Source of the DNA: CBDCWT01 sp965223305 | Lineage (GTDB): Bacteria > Planctomycetota > Planctomycetia > Pirellulales > Pirellulaceae | DNA length: 64,000 bases | Assembly: GCA_965223305.1 (NCBI GenBank) | Contig: CBDCWT010000061.1 | Location: 130,004-194,003, forward strand | Direction: 5' to 3' | Part shown: piece after piece, positions 45,382 to 53,589 of the stretch | Numbering within the stretch: the stretch's first letter is position 1 | Layout: every line of letters begins with the position of its first letter | Position numbers and translations under genes: made by a program | Notes under the pieces: model-generated | Database searches by the model: none | Told to the model about the DNA's origin: nothing | The model's input: the letters and a program-made list of their open reading frames with translations, nothing else

Positions 45382-46174
45382 TCACCTCACGGCCTCTGCC
45401 AACCGTTCAGCCAAGGTTGCTATCTTCTCTTCCATCGAGTTGCCTTCGATAAAGTCACAGTTCATTTGCTTCTCGGGTATTTCCAGTTCAACAACTTCCG
45501 TTTCCGGTGAAGCGAAAACGGAGGCCGACAGACCAAATTCCGCCGGTTCGATCGTCGTAATTGTGGTCCGGCCGGCCATCATGATGTCGCGCGTCTTGGG
45601 AATCCGAGGAACGTTTTGGTCGTTGTTGGTGATCGAAATGACGAGCGGAGGTCGAGCCTGCACGACTTCCCACCCTCTGTCGGTTTGCCGCCGGAGCTGG
45701 AAACCGGTGTCGCTCTTTTCGACTGTGTCGACAAAGGCGACAAACGGCCAGCCTAGTTCTTCTGCCAGCAATCCGCCCGTCTGTCCGGCACCCCAGTCGC
45801 CGGACTCGCGCCCCACCATGACTAAGTCAAAGTCCCCGAGATGTTTGCACGTCGCCGCCAATACCTTGGCAGCTATACCCGGCGTCGGTTGGGCCTGATC
45901 CGTGTCGTCCACGCGGTAGGCACGGTCCGCCTTCAGCGCCAGCGCCTTCCGCAACGTATCTTCAGCGCTGACTGGCCCGATGGAAACGACGGTAATCTCA
46001 TCTCCACTGGAGCCCCGCAGCTGGCAATGCCACCTCCAGCGCATTCTCGCAGAAGATGTTGGTCACCAACTTGCCACGGCTCGCATCGGCCTCCAGACGT
46101 TCGGCGTCGACACGAAAGTCGCGTGACGGAATCTCCGGATCGAGGATCTGTTTGATGCAGACGAGGATTCTCAC
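45382..46174 (-). CDS. etfB: Electron transfer flavoprotein, beta subunit (one frameshift)
   Basis: About 263 residues once a single base is corrected. The GTG at 46174 starts VRILVCIKQILDPEIPSRDF, the classic ETF-beta N-terminus, which runs to ENALEVAL before meeting a stop; the next frame carries on with QLRGSSGDEITVVSIG, and later VMVGRESGDWGAGQTGGLLAE and ARPPLVISITNND. One extra C in TTGCCAGCTG (46021-46028) explains the break. It forms the AMP-binding half of ETF. It is 14 bp after the TPP enzyme gene and 46 bp before etfA. Confidence 0.88.
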
Positions 46175-46188
46175 GGTCTCAGGGCCTG

Positions 46189-47845
46189 CTAGCCGCGATA
46201 GGCCAGTTCGTTGGGGACTGCAAACTCAATTTCCTTGCTTGTGATGAACTCCAGCAAGGCAGCTTGCCCTTTCTCCGTAGCTGCGATGCCCCGTTGGATC
46301 GCCGGCACGATCTCGCCGGGATCGGTGATCCGCTCACCGTAGCCGCCGAACGCTTTGGCCATGTCAGCATAGTTGCCAGAAATGTCGGTCGATCCATACT
46401 TGGCTTGCGCCTGCTGCATGATGGGTATCTCGATAGCCATCGAGAAGTTGTTAAGGAGGACCGTGAGGATGGGCAACCGTTCGCGTACGGCTGTTTCAAA
46501 GTCCATTCCAGTAAAACCGATGGCGGCGTCGCCCCATACATTGATGCATAGCTTCTCCGGATGAACGAGCTTGGCCCCCATCGCTAGTCCGAGTCCATAA
46601 CCCAGCTGCGTGGTCTTGCCCCAACCAAGGTAGCTCTGTGGTTCAATACTCTCCCAAAACGGCGTCATCTGATCGCGTGGACTACCTGCATCATGCGTGA
46701 TAATCGTGTTCGATTTGTCTACCTGCCGATTCAGCTCGGCGATCACGCGATAAGGGTTGATCGGTGTGTCATTGGAGCTCAGTTTGGGTGACCATTCGGA
46801 CAGGAACTGGGTGTGAGTTGCTTGGATTTTCTGGGGGACCGCTTCTCTTCGTCGCTCCACGCCGTCGAGCGATTGGTTTTTCAAGTGGTTGAGGATCGCC
46901 TGCAGAGTCAGCTGTGCATCACCCACCAGGGCGTAGTCAGCTCTCACATCTTTGTTCAATTCGCTGGCGTCTAGGGTCGCATGGATCAGGGTGGGCGTCT
47001 CCGGAACACGAATCCCAAAACGGGGTGGCCGCAAAACTACAGCCGACGCCCAGGATCACGTCTGCGTTCGTCAGAAACTCAACCACCGTTTGGGGACACG
47101 AGCGCCCCGCACAACCGAGCGCCAGCGCATGCGTCTCTGGAAAGGCACTCTTTCCTTCGATGCTCGTCGTAACAGGGATCTGCATCAACTCGGCTAGCTC
47201 CTTCAACTCAGGCCAGGCCTTGGCAAAGTGCACACCTTGCCCAGCATAGATCACAGGTTTCTCGGCGGCCGCCAGGACCTGCGCCACCTCGGCGACCGCA
47301 GCCGGGTCAGGCCCATAACGCGTGCGAAAGCTGGGGGTATAGTCAACTGGTTCGTCAATCTCCTCGCCAAAGACATCGGCTGGCACCTCGATCATCACGG
47401 GACCCGGGCGACCGTTTCGAAGTTGGGCGAAGCAGCGGCGCATCACCTCTGGCAGAAATCGGCCCACGTTCAGTGGCTCCACGTGCTTCGTCACGTGGCG
47501 GTAGTTCAACGTTGAATTGAAATTCGGAAAGTAGTTCGCGGTGCGTCGAGTGTGACCGGCCGGCATCACGAGTATCGGGGCTGACTCGCTAAATGCTTGG
47601 GCGACACCTCCGAAAGAGTTCTCGGTGCCGGGACCCTGCTGCATGACAAACACACCCAACCGCTCTCCCGACGTCAGTCGACTCACCGCGTCAGCCATAT
47701 GCAAACCGACTCGTTCTTGGCGAACGATGATGGTGCGAATGTCAATTTGAGCGGCTGCTTCAATGATCGGATTGACCGGGTAGCCGATGATAAACTCGAC
47801 ACCTTCCTTCTTGAGTATCTGAGCGATCGCGTGAACTACCTTCAT
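46189..47845 (-). CDS. TPP-dependent enzyme, acetolactate-synthase-like (one frameshift)
   Basis: About 551 residues from the ATG at 47845 (MKVVHAIAQILKKEGVEF), after correction of one extra T in a TTTT run (47017-47020); without it the frame breaks after CSFAATPF and resumes as GIRVPETPTL. The N-domain has the TPP-activating glutamate in VRQERVGLHMADA; the C-terminal domain has the TPP motif GDAAIGFTGMDFETAV ending in LLNN. Members of this superfamily include acetolactate synthase, oxalyl-CoA decarboxylase and 2-hydroxyacyl-CoA lyase. Being first in the ETF operon, 14 bp before etfB, favours a catabolic thiolytic or decarboxylating role over isoleucine/valine synthesis (inference). Confidence 0.83.
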
Positions 47846-48275
47846 ATTCGCGCCTTTCAGAAGTTTCTTTCGCATGATTGCCTGCAGTTGCGCGAGGTTG
47901 CGCCGATCGTTCGCCAACGACCTTGAGCTACAAGCTCTCGAGAGTAGAAACAGATACTAGTCGAGTCGGCGGGCCATTAGTAGAGGAGGTCGAACTCGGC
48001 CGTAGCAGTTCTCCGCTCCCGAAACCGACCGCTGGATTTCGCCTTGCCGCTCAGCGACAATGGCCCGCAGCACCGGCAAGAGACCGCATCCTTGCCGAGC
48101 CGTGCCGGTTCAGCAGTCACCCAGCAAAGTCACGCATTTCGTTTTGAATGGGAGCCACATCAAGGCGCTGGGAAGGACAGTCCTGTCATCGAGGCTGGGA
48201 GTTGAACGCTGACCCGGAGATTCGCCATCACTCGGGCTTGTGCCGGTGCAGAATCGAGAGTCGAAGGAGGATTCG
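47846..48275. other. Divergent intergenic region
   Basis: 430 bp between the minus-strand TPP operon and the plus-strand acetoacetate decarboxylase family gene; promoters of both must lie here, but no clear -35/-10 pair was identified. No member of the repeat families was seen. Confidence 0.5.
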
Positions 48276-49124
48276 ATGAACTACCCGCTGAAATCGGAGT
48301 TGATGTACATGATGCCCACCCACTTCGGTCCTATGGCGGGGCCGAGACAGGGACCCGGCGGTAGGAAGTTCATGTTCGCTCAGGATCAGCGTAAGACGAT
48401 GACGGTCTCGGTCAGCTTCACGACCAACGCCGAGCAACTGCAATCATTTCTTCCGCCGGGTTTCGAGCTCCGTGGCGATCCAGTAGTGACCGTTTTCGAG
48501 ACTTTCATGAAAGAGATCGCTTGGTTGGCGGGCCGCGGCTACAACGTCCTCGGCGTGACGATTCCCGTCACCTTTAGCGGGGTGCAGGACCGTGCCGAGG
48601 GGCCATTCTTGCTGGTGCTGTGGGAGAACCTGACCGATCCGATCCTAACCGGCCGCGAGCAACTTGGATTTTCAAAGATCTACTGCGAGTTGCCCGAACC
48701 CGTCGTTTACAACGGCGAAACACATTGCACTGCCAGCTGGCTCGGCTTCCGTTTTCTTGACATCAAGCTCTTTAACATGACGGCGGTGGCTGCGGAAGAC
48801 CTTCCCACTCCGACCAAACCTAACAATGACGGTGTGCACCACGGCACGCTTCACTACAAATACGTTCCCAAGACTGGGCAATGGGGCGAGGCCGACACCA
48901 CTTACGTCACGTTGAGTCCTGAGCCGGCTGATCGGCCGCAACCTAAAGCACTCTTGCGGGGCGAGGGTACAGTGACGTTTCATCCAGCTCGTTGGGAGGA
49001 CCTGCCGACCCAGTACATGATCGTCAACGCGTTTCACGAGCTGGAGATTCGCGAATACAATGGCGCCATGATCGAGCATCGTGTCGGAGGCGGTGATCTG
49101 AACAACCAGCGAATCGTGCGCTAG
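48276..49124 (+). CDS. Acetoacetate decarboxylase family protein
   Basis: 282 residues from the ATG at 48276, with GGAGG 5 bases upstream; a GTG at 48240 is much weaker. VTVFETFMKEIAWLAGRGYNVLG and GREQLGFSKIYCELPEP match the ADC family; the lysine in GFSK is at the position of the Schiff-base lysine. Family members decarboxylate acetoacetate or act as aldolase-dehydratases or unknown enzymes. Position opposite the beta-oxidation operon suggests a link to beta-keto acids (inference). Confidence 0.82.
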   Translation: MNYPLKSELMYMMPTHFGPMAGPRQGPGGRKFMFAQDQRKTMTVSVSFTTNAEQLQSFLPPGFELRGDPVVTVFETFMKEIAWLAGRGYNVLGVTIPVTFSGVQDRAEGPFLLVLWENLTDPILTGREQLGFSKIYCELPEPVVYNGETHCTASWLGFRFLDIKLFNMTAVAAEDLPTPTKPNNDGVHHGTLHYKYVPKTGQWGEADTTYVTLSPEPADRPQPKALLRGEGTVTFHPARWEDLPTQYMIVNAFHELEIREYNGAMIEHRVGGGDLNNQRIVR

Positions 49125-49183
49125 CAGCCTGTTGATTTTCTCAACTGGTGAGCCGCGAAGAACTCTGTTCTGAGCTTGGTGAG

Positions 49184-49214
49184 GTTGAAAAACGCCAGGA
49201 AGGCGTTTTTCAAC
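49184..49214. repeat. Perfect 13-bp hairpin with flanking CCTGTTG/CAACAGG arms
   Basis: GTTGAAAAACGCC and GGCGTTTTTCAAC pair perfectly around AGGAA. CCTGTTG at about 49129 and CAACAGG just after the hairpin form an outer inverted repeat, making an element of about 90 bp. The T-run lies inside the stem, so it is a symmetric element rather than a simple terminator, although it could end transcripts from either convergent gene. Confidence 0.75.
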
Positions 49215-49337
49215 AGGCAGCTAGCAAGCCGGTTGGTCAACAAGTCGCCGCGTACCAGTGGCGAATTGCGCAGGACTCTGTGTTGAGCTGGGCGAAATCG
49301 AAGAACGGTAGGATGACGTTTTTGAAAGAGTAACTAG

Positions 49338-49512
49338 CCCGAATTATTCATGAGCGATCTACTGCGAGGTCGTAAGTCCATCCGTGGCTTCGTCATGCTT
49401 CACAATTCTCCCTCGACGTATTGCTTCAATACGCCTGCGGAAGAATTGCTCGCCTTCCTTGCCACGAAAGTACTTACAACCCTCTCGCGACGATCTTCAT
49501 GAATAATCCGGG
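49338..49512 (-). mobile_element. MITE-like element, copy 3, inverted (target duplication CTAG)
   Basis: 175 bp from CCCGAATTATTCATGA to TCATGAATAATCCGGG, opposite in orientation to the other copies, flanked by CTAG at 49334-49337 and 49513-49516. The inner sequence, including the CGTATTG-CTT-CAATACG centre, matches copies 2 and 4 closely. Confidence 0.87.
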
Positions 49513-49532
49513 CTAGTGGTTGCGGCCGCTAG

Positions 49533-49931
49533 CTACTTCCTTGGGGGAAGGTGAGTAGCCAGGCATTGGGGAACCGGGACGATCGAGCGTGACTCGAGAT
49601 CCATGATGACGCTAGTGGCAATGCCATCGATGGCCACAACGTCGTCCGGTTTGATGATCTCGTGGGACAGCGTGAAGCTCTTGCGGCCCAACGAGTGGGC
49701 TCGGGTCATCACTCGTAGACGTTCCCCAAGAAAACACTCGGCACGATAGTTGTAGTTGATGTTGACAACCACCGTACCGTAACGCTTTCCATCTTCCCCG
49801 AGCCCGCATGCGCGGTACCAGTCGCTACGCGCCGTTTCTAGATACCTGACGGCCACTACGTGATTGAGGTGATCCAGTCTGTCGCAGTGGGAATCGAGCA
49901 CTTCGATAATTGTCTCCAACTCCGCAGGCAC
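49533..49931 (-). CDS. Acyl-CoA thioesterase, 4-hydroxybenzoyl-CoA type (hotdog fold)
   Basis: 132 residues. DRLDHLNHVVAVRYLETAR is the family motif, with the conserved aspartate and HxNH arrangement; VVVNINYNYRAECFLGERL forms the central strand region. It hydrolyses acyl-CoA thioesters in the cytoplasm. No signal peptide. Close to the beta-oxidation and acetoacetate decarboxylase genes, so it may free CoA in the same metabolism (inference). Confidence 0.85.
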   Translation of the reverse strand: MPAELETIIEVLDSHCDRLDHLNHVVAVRYLETARSDWYRACGLGEDGKRYGTVVVNINYNYRAECFLGERLRVMTRAHSLGRKSFTLSHEIIKPDDVVAIDGIATSVIMDLESRSIVPVPQCLATHLPPRK

Positions 49932-50409
49932 TTTGCGGGACCTCCTTCTGGGGCGAAACGGCAGTCCAGGTGCTGATGGCGGACGGCCATTCTACTTAGA
50001 AACAGCGATAGCCGCCAACGGTCGGGTAGCAGGCCGATGAATGCCCAATGTCGAAACAATGACCTACGCAAACGAACTTCGCTGCAATCGTTCGGGTAAC
50101 ACGCTCACTTTCCCAGTGATACCAGACAATTGCCGGGTTTGACTACCAATCGACGTCTGCGGCGCGTTACATTGAAACCGGCTGCGCCCTTCTTGGTTTC
50201 AACGCGGGTAGGCTTTGAGTAGACATCTGAGGTTGTCCGTCAAAGGGTCGGGAGGGCGAGGCTCCTTCCGAGCCGGCGGTAACTGGAAGACAGGAGCCGT
50301 TGGATGACACCGGGCCCTATCCGATGAGCATGAAAGCATGCGAGCGACTCTTGCCGGCACGGGGCGCGCCTGAGAATGGACCCAAACTGAGTGATTTGAT
50401 CGAAGGCCC
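49932..50409. other. Divergent intergenic region
   Basis: 478 bp between the thioesterase and halogenase starts. One GGGAGGGCGAGGCTCCTTCC repeat (50250-50269) is present. Otherwise nothing recognisable; promoters of both genes are expected here. Confidence 0.5.
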
Positions 50410-50412
50410 TTG

Positions 50413-51927
50413 ATGGAAAACAACGGCACCAGAATCAGCAAAGTTGTCATTGTCGGCGGAGGCACGGCAGGATGGATGGCGGCCGCCATGCTTGCCAAGG
50501 TCCTGGGGCCAAAGCTCAGCATCAGCCTTGTTGAGTCTGAGAAGATTGGCACTGTGGGTGTGGGTGAAGCGACGATTCCACCACTCAAGTCGTTCAATCA
50601 AACGCTTGGTATCGACGAAGACGCGTTCGTGCGGGCCACAAAGGGGACATTCAAGCTTGGTATCGAGTTCGACAATTGGGGGAGCCTAGGCAACCGCTAT
50701 ATGCATGCTTTCGGCAGCATCGGCCAAGACCTGGGTTCGAGCTTTCAGCACTACTGGCGGAGGTCGCTAATCGAGGGAAACAAGAGTGACCTTTGGGACT
50801 TCTCTTTGAACTATCAGGCCGCCAAACATCACAAGTTCAGTCGGTCAGGAAAGACCGAGACCGGCTCACTACCCGGACTGAGCTACGCCTATCACCTAGA
50901 TGCCAGCCTCTACGCGAGACACCTGAGAACCTATAGTGAGGCCAGAGGCGTTGTACGAATCGAAGGGGAGGTCGTTCAGACCAACCTGCAGGCAGAGTCG
51001 GGCTTTGTCGAATCGTTGACGCTAGCGTCCGGAGATACGATCACTGCCGACTTGTTCATCGATTGTTCAGGTTTTGGCGGCTTGCTGATCGAACAAGCCT
51101 TACAGACCGGATACGAAGATTGGTCTCACTGGTTGCCTTGTGATCGCGCCGTCGTGGTGGCAAGCGAGTCGACCGAACCGCTCCTACCTTACACCCGTTC
51201 GATCGCACATGATGCCGGTTGGCAATGGCGCATACCCCTGCAACACCGCACGGGCAATGGGCTGGTCTATTGCAGCAGCTACATCAGTGACGAAGCAGCC
51301 GCGGAGACTCTGCTGGCACACTTGAACGCGTCACGACTAGCCGATCCGCGGATCCTGAAGTTCAGGACCGGCCGGCGCCTCCGACAGTGGAATAAAAACT
51401 GCATTGCCTTGGGACTGGCTAGCGGCTTTCTCGAGCCACTTGAGTCTACGAGCATTCATCTAATACAGACAGGCATCACGCGCCTGGTGGCTATGTTTCC
51501 GGGCAATGCGATCAACCAAGTCGAGATCGATGAATACAATCGTCAGTCGGCAATTGAGTTCGAGTGTATTCGCGACTTCATCATCTTGCACTATCACGTC
51601 AACCAGCGGACCGACAGCGAGTTTTGGAGGACGTGCCGCGAGATGGAGGTGCCCGAGAGCTTGAGTCGAAGAATCCAGCTGTTTGAGGCTGGTGGAAAAG
51701 TGTTCAGAGAGGGCGACGAGCTGTTCTCCAAGGTCGCTTGGTTGCAGATCATGATCGGCCAAGGGCTGGTACCACGTGACTACCATCCGGTCGTCGACTT
51801 GATCGATACAGGCCAGCTGAACGAGATCTTGCAACGCACGCGGGCCAGAGTGGATCAGGCGATCCGCAGCATGCCAACCCATCAGCAGGTGATCGAGCAG
51901 CACTGCAGGGCAACACCTGACACTTAA
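50413..51927 (+). CDS. Flavin-dependent halogenase (tryptophan halogenase family)
   Basis: 504 residues from the ATG at 50413 (one codon earlier is also ATG). FAD motif GGGTAGWMAA (17-26); the family's catalytic lysine corresponds to K82 in GTFKLGIEF; the signature WxWxIP is present as WQWRIP (271-276); FLEPLESTSIHLI near 355 is the conserved second FAD/substrate segment. Enzymes of this family use FADH2, O2 and chloride or bromide to halogenate an activated aromatic compound, commonly tryptophan. A flavin reductase is not adjacent, nor are peptide or polyketide synthesis genes, so the substrate is open. Some relatives of this type have no proven halogenase activity. Confidence 0.88.
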   Translation: MENNGTRISKVVIVGGGTAGWMAAAMLAKVLGPKLSISLVESEKIGTVGVGEATIPPLKSFNQTLGIDEDAFVRATKGTFKLGIEFDNWGSLGNRYMHAFGSIGQDLGSSFQHYWRRSLIEGNKSDLWDFSLNYQAAKHHKFSRSGKTETGSLPGLSYAYHLDASLYARHLRTYSEARGVVRIEGEVVQTNLQAESGFVESLTLASGDTITADLFIDCSGFGGLLIEQALQTGYEDWSHWLPCDRAVVVASESTEPLLPYTRSIAHDAGWQWRIPLQHRTGNGLVYCSSYISDEAAAETLLAHLNASRLADPRILKFRTGRRLRQWNKNCIALGLASGFLEPLESTSIHLIQTGITRLVAMFPGNAINQVEIDEYNRQSAIEFECIRDFIILHYHVNQRTDSEFWRTCREMEVPESLSRRIQLFEAGGKVFREGDELFSKVAWLQIMIGQGLVPRDYHPVVDLIDTGQLNEILQRTRARVDQAIRSMPTHQQVIEQHCRATPDT

Positions 51928-52153
51928 CGGACTAGGGAACACACGGTCGTGCGTTGTTCATCTTGTCGGTGGCCTGTTGTTTCCTACGAGCGATGATGCA
52001 CCGAAGCTCGGAGATGGCCATCTTCTTCGTAATTGTCTTCGGCGGTGCTCATGGCCGTGGGCAGGGCCTCTTCGAAGCACCGCTGAAACCTTGATGTACG
52101 ATTGATGGTGGCAGCGAAGCTGCCAGAGGTACGCGTTTAGAGAGGTAACCACA

Positions 52154-52516
52154 GTGTATTGCGTGCAATGCGGACAACCGACAAATAACTCAGATCGTTA
52201 CTGCGCCCATTGTGGATCACGTCTGGGTGCGCACAACCAGCCCCATGCGGCAAAACCAGGTCCGGAAGGCATGGATAGCCCGGCGGCTGGCGGCAGGACT
52301 TTGTCGGGCGGTGCCACTGCCATCATGGTGATCGTGCTCGTGGTTGTCGCCGTTGTGGGATACCAGCTGCGCAAAGATCAACGTCGGGGCTGGCGTTCTC
52401 AGCAGATACGTGAATTGTGGACCGATCGCCAGTCGTCCCCCTGGGTGTCGTCAGAGCCGCGCACGCGTAGTACTGAGTCGGAAACTTCTGGTGCAGTTAC
52501 GCGAAAACGCAACTAA
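52154..52516 (+). CDS. Zinc-ribbon membrane protein, unknown
   Basis: 120 residues from GTG 52154 (MYCVQCGQ). Two CxxC knuckles, YCVQCGQ and YCAHCGS, make an N-terminal zinc ribbon; a single membrane helix (ATAIMVIVLVVVAVVGYQL, about 56-74) follows, then a charged tail. Such zinc-ribbon plus helix proteins are common and uncharacterised. The N-terminus is probably cytoplasmic. Confidence 0.75.
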   Translation: MYCVQCGQPTNNSDRYCAHCGSRLGAHNQPHAAKPGPEGMDSPAAGGRTLSGGATAIMVIVLVVVAVVGYQLRKDQRRGWRSQQIRELWTDRQSSPWVSSEPRTRSTESETSGAVTRKRN

Positions 52517-52640
52517 GGCTATGCAAAACAACAGGTTACCGAATTCTGTTCCCCCTTCCCTGTCTCGCACGGTGAGATTGTAAGGGGGAGGAGGATCAAC
52601 ACGGGCAACTTTGTCGTTGGGTGATTTTTGAACAGTGTCC

Positions 52641-53386
52641 ATGCGGATCACACAACTAGATGCCGTTCCCTTTCACACGTTGGACTACGAAACATCGGGT
52701 CCCGGCGGGAGAGTTCGTGCAGCCGAGCTTCCCTTTTTTCATGCCGTTGCTGAGGGGCTTTCTGAGAGTCCGCTAGTTTTCACGGCTGATCTACAAGGCA
52801 GGATTCATGGTGAGCTGCTGGGAGTTGCTCTTGCCGCCGAACTTGAGTTTCTGATCGAGCTGGCCGAGATCGCCCGGCCAGCCGGAATCGCACTCGCCGG
52901 AGACCTGTATGACCACCCGGAGCTGCTCAAGCTGGGCGCGTCGGGAGACGTCGACGAAGTTTATCAGGCGATGCAAGGCGTCGCTCCAGTCATCGGTGTT
53001 ATGGGCAATCATGACCAACTCGACTGTTCCGACGGTGGCGTTCCTGTACTGGACGGTGACATTTGCCAATGGGCTGGACTACGCGTCGCCGGTGTAGGTG
53101 GCATCATCGGCAACCCACGGCGCCCGATGCGGCGGTCAGCTGCGAAATTCCAGGCGGCGCTGACCGGGATTCTCGCGAAGCGCCCCGAATTGCTGCTCCT
53201 TCACCAAGGTCCTCCGGGCTCGTCGGAGGACCAACGCGGAGCCACAGAGATTCTTGAGGCCTTCCGAAAACGCGCCCCTTGCAGGTCGTCTGTGGCCACT
53301 GCCATTGGAAAAACCCACTCGCTCAGCTAGGCGGTGTCCAAGTTCTGAACGTCGATGCGCGTGTCGTCATTGTTGCAGCTCAATAG
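52641..53386 (+). CDS. Metallophosphoesterase (frameshifted near C-terminus)
   Basis: About 248 residues after one correction. ATG 52641 is preferred to GTG 52635. ADLQGRI is the first metal motif (variant of DxH), ALAGDLYDHP the second, VMGNHDQLD the third (GNHD), and LLLHQGPP a later histidine. The frame breaks at CGAAAACGCGCCCC (53270-53282); one extra G removed continues as RPLQVVCGHCHWKNPLAQLG (the final GHxH motif) to VNVDARVV-like text and a stop at 53384. Substrate unknown; the family covers nucleases and phosphodiesterases. Confidence 0.8.
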
Positions 53387-53589
53387 GCCCGTGATCTCGG
53401 TTCAATCCGGTAACACAGGTCGAGGTAATTCCGAATGCACGTGCCGCGTTGAGCATCCGTCTGTGTCCGCACTTGACATGACGTTGGCACACGATAAACT
53501 GGATGTCTAGGTCCTGATATCCATTTATCGGTCCTCCCCCTGCCAAGGCCTTGCCGCATCCACTCGTGTTTTCCCGCCGCCAAGAGGAG

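Larger units (their letters stand above)
49125..49532. other. Intergenic region with hairpin and MITE
   Basis: 408 bp between convergent genes. It holds the GTTGAAAAACGCC hairpin (49184-49214), a diverged copy of the preceding text (TTGAGCTGGGCGAAATCGAAG near 49281-49301), and the MITE-like element copy 3. No gene seen; short frames here only read the repeats. Confidence 0.7.

Noticed and set aside
47878..48147. Plus-strand frame of 89 codons in the divergent gap
   Set aside because: Overlaps the start of the TPP enzyme gene, no ribosome binding site and no recognisable family.
49148..49333. Short plus-strand frame after the acetoacetate decarboxylase family gene
   Set aside because: Covers the hairpin element and its diverged copy; no independent support.
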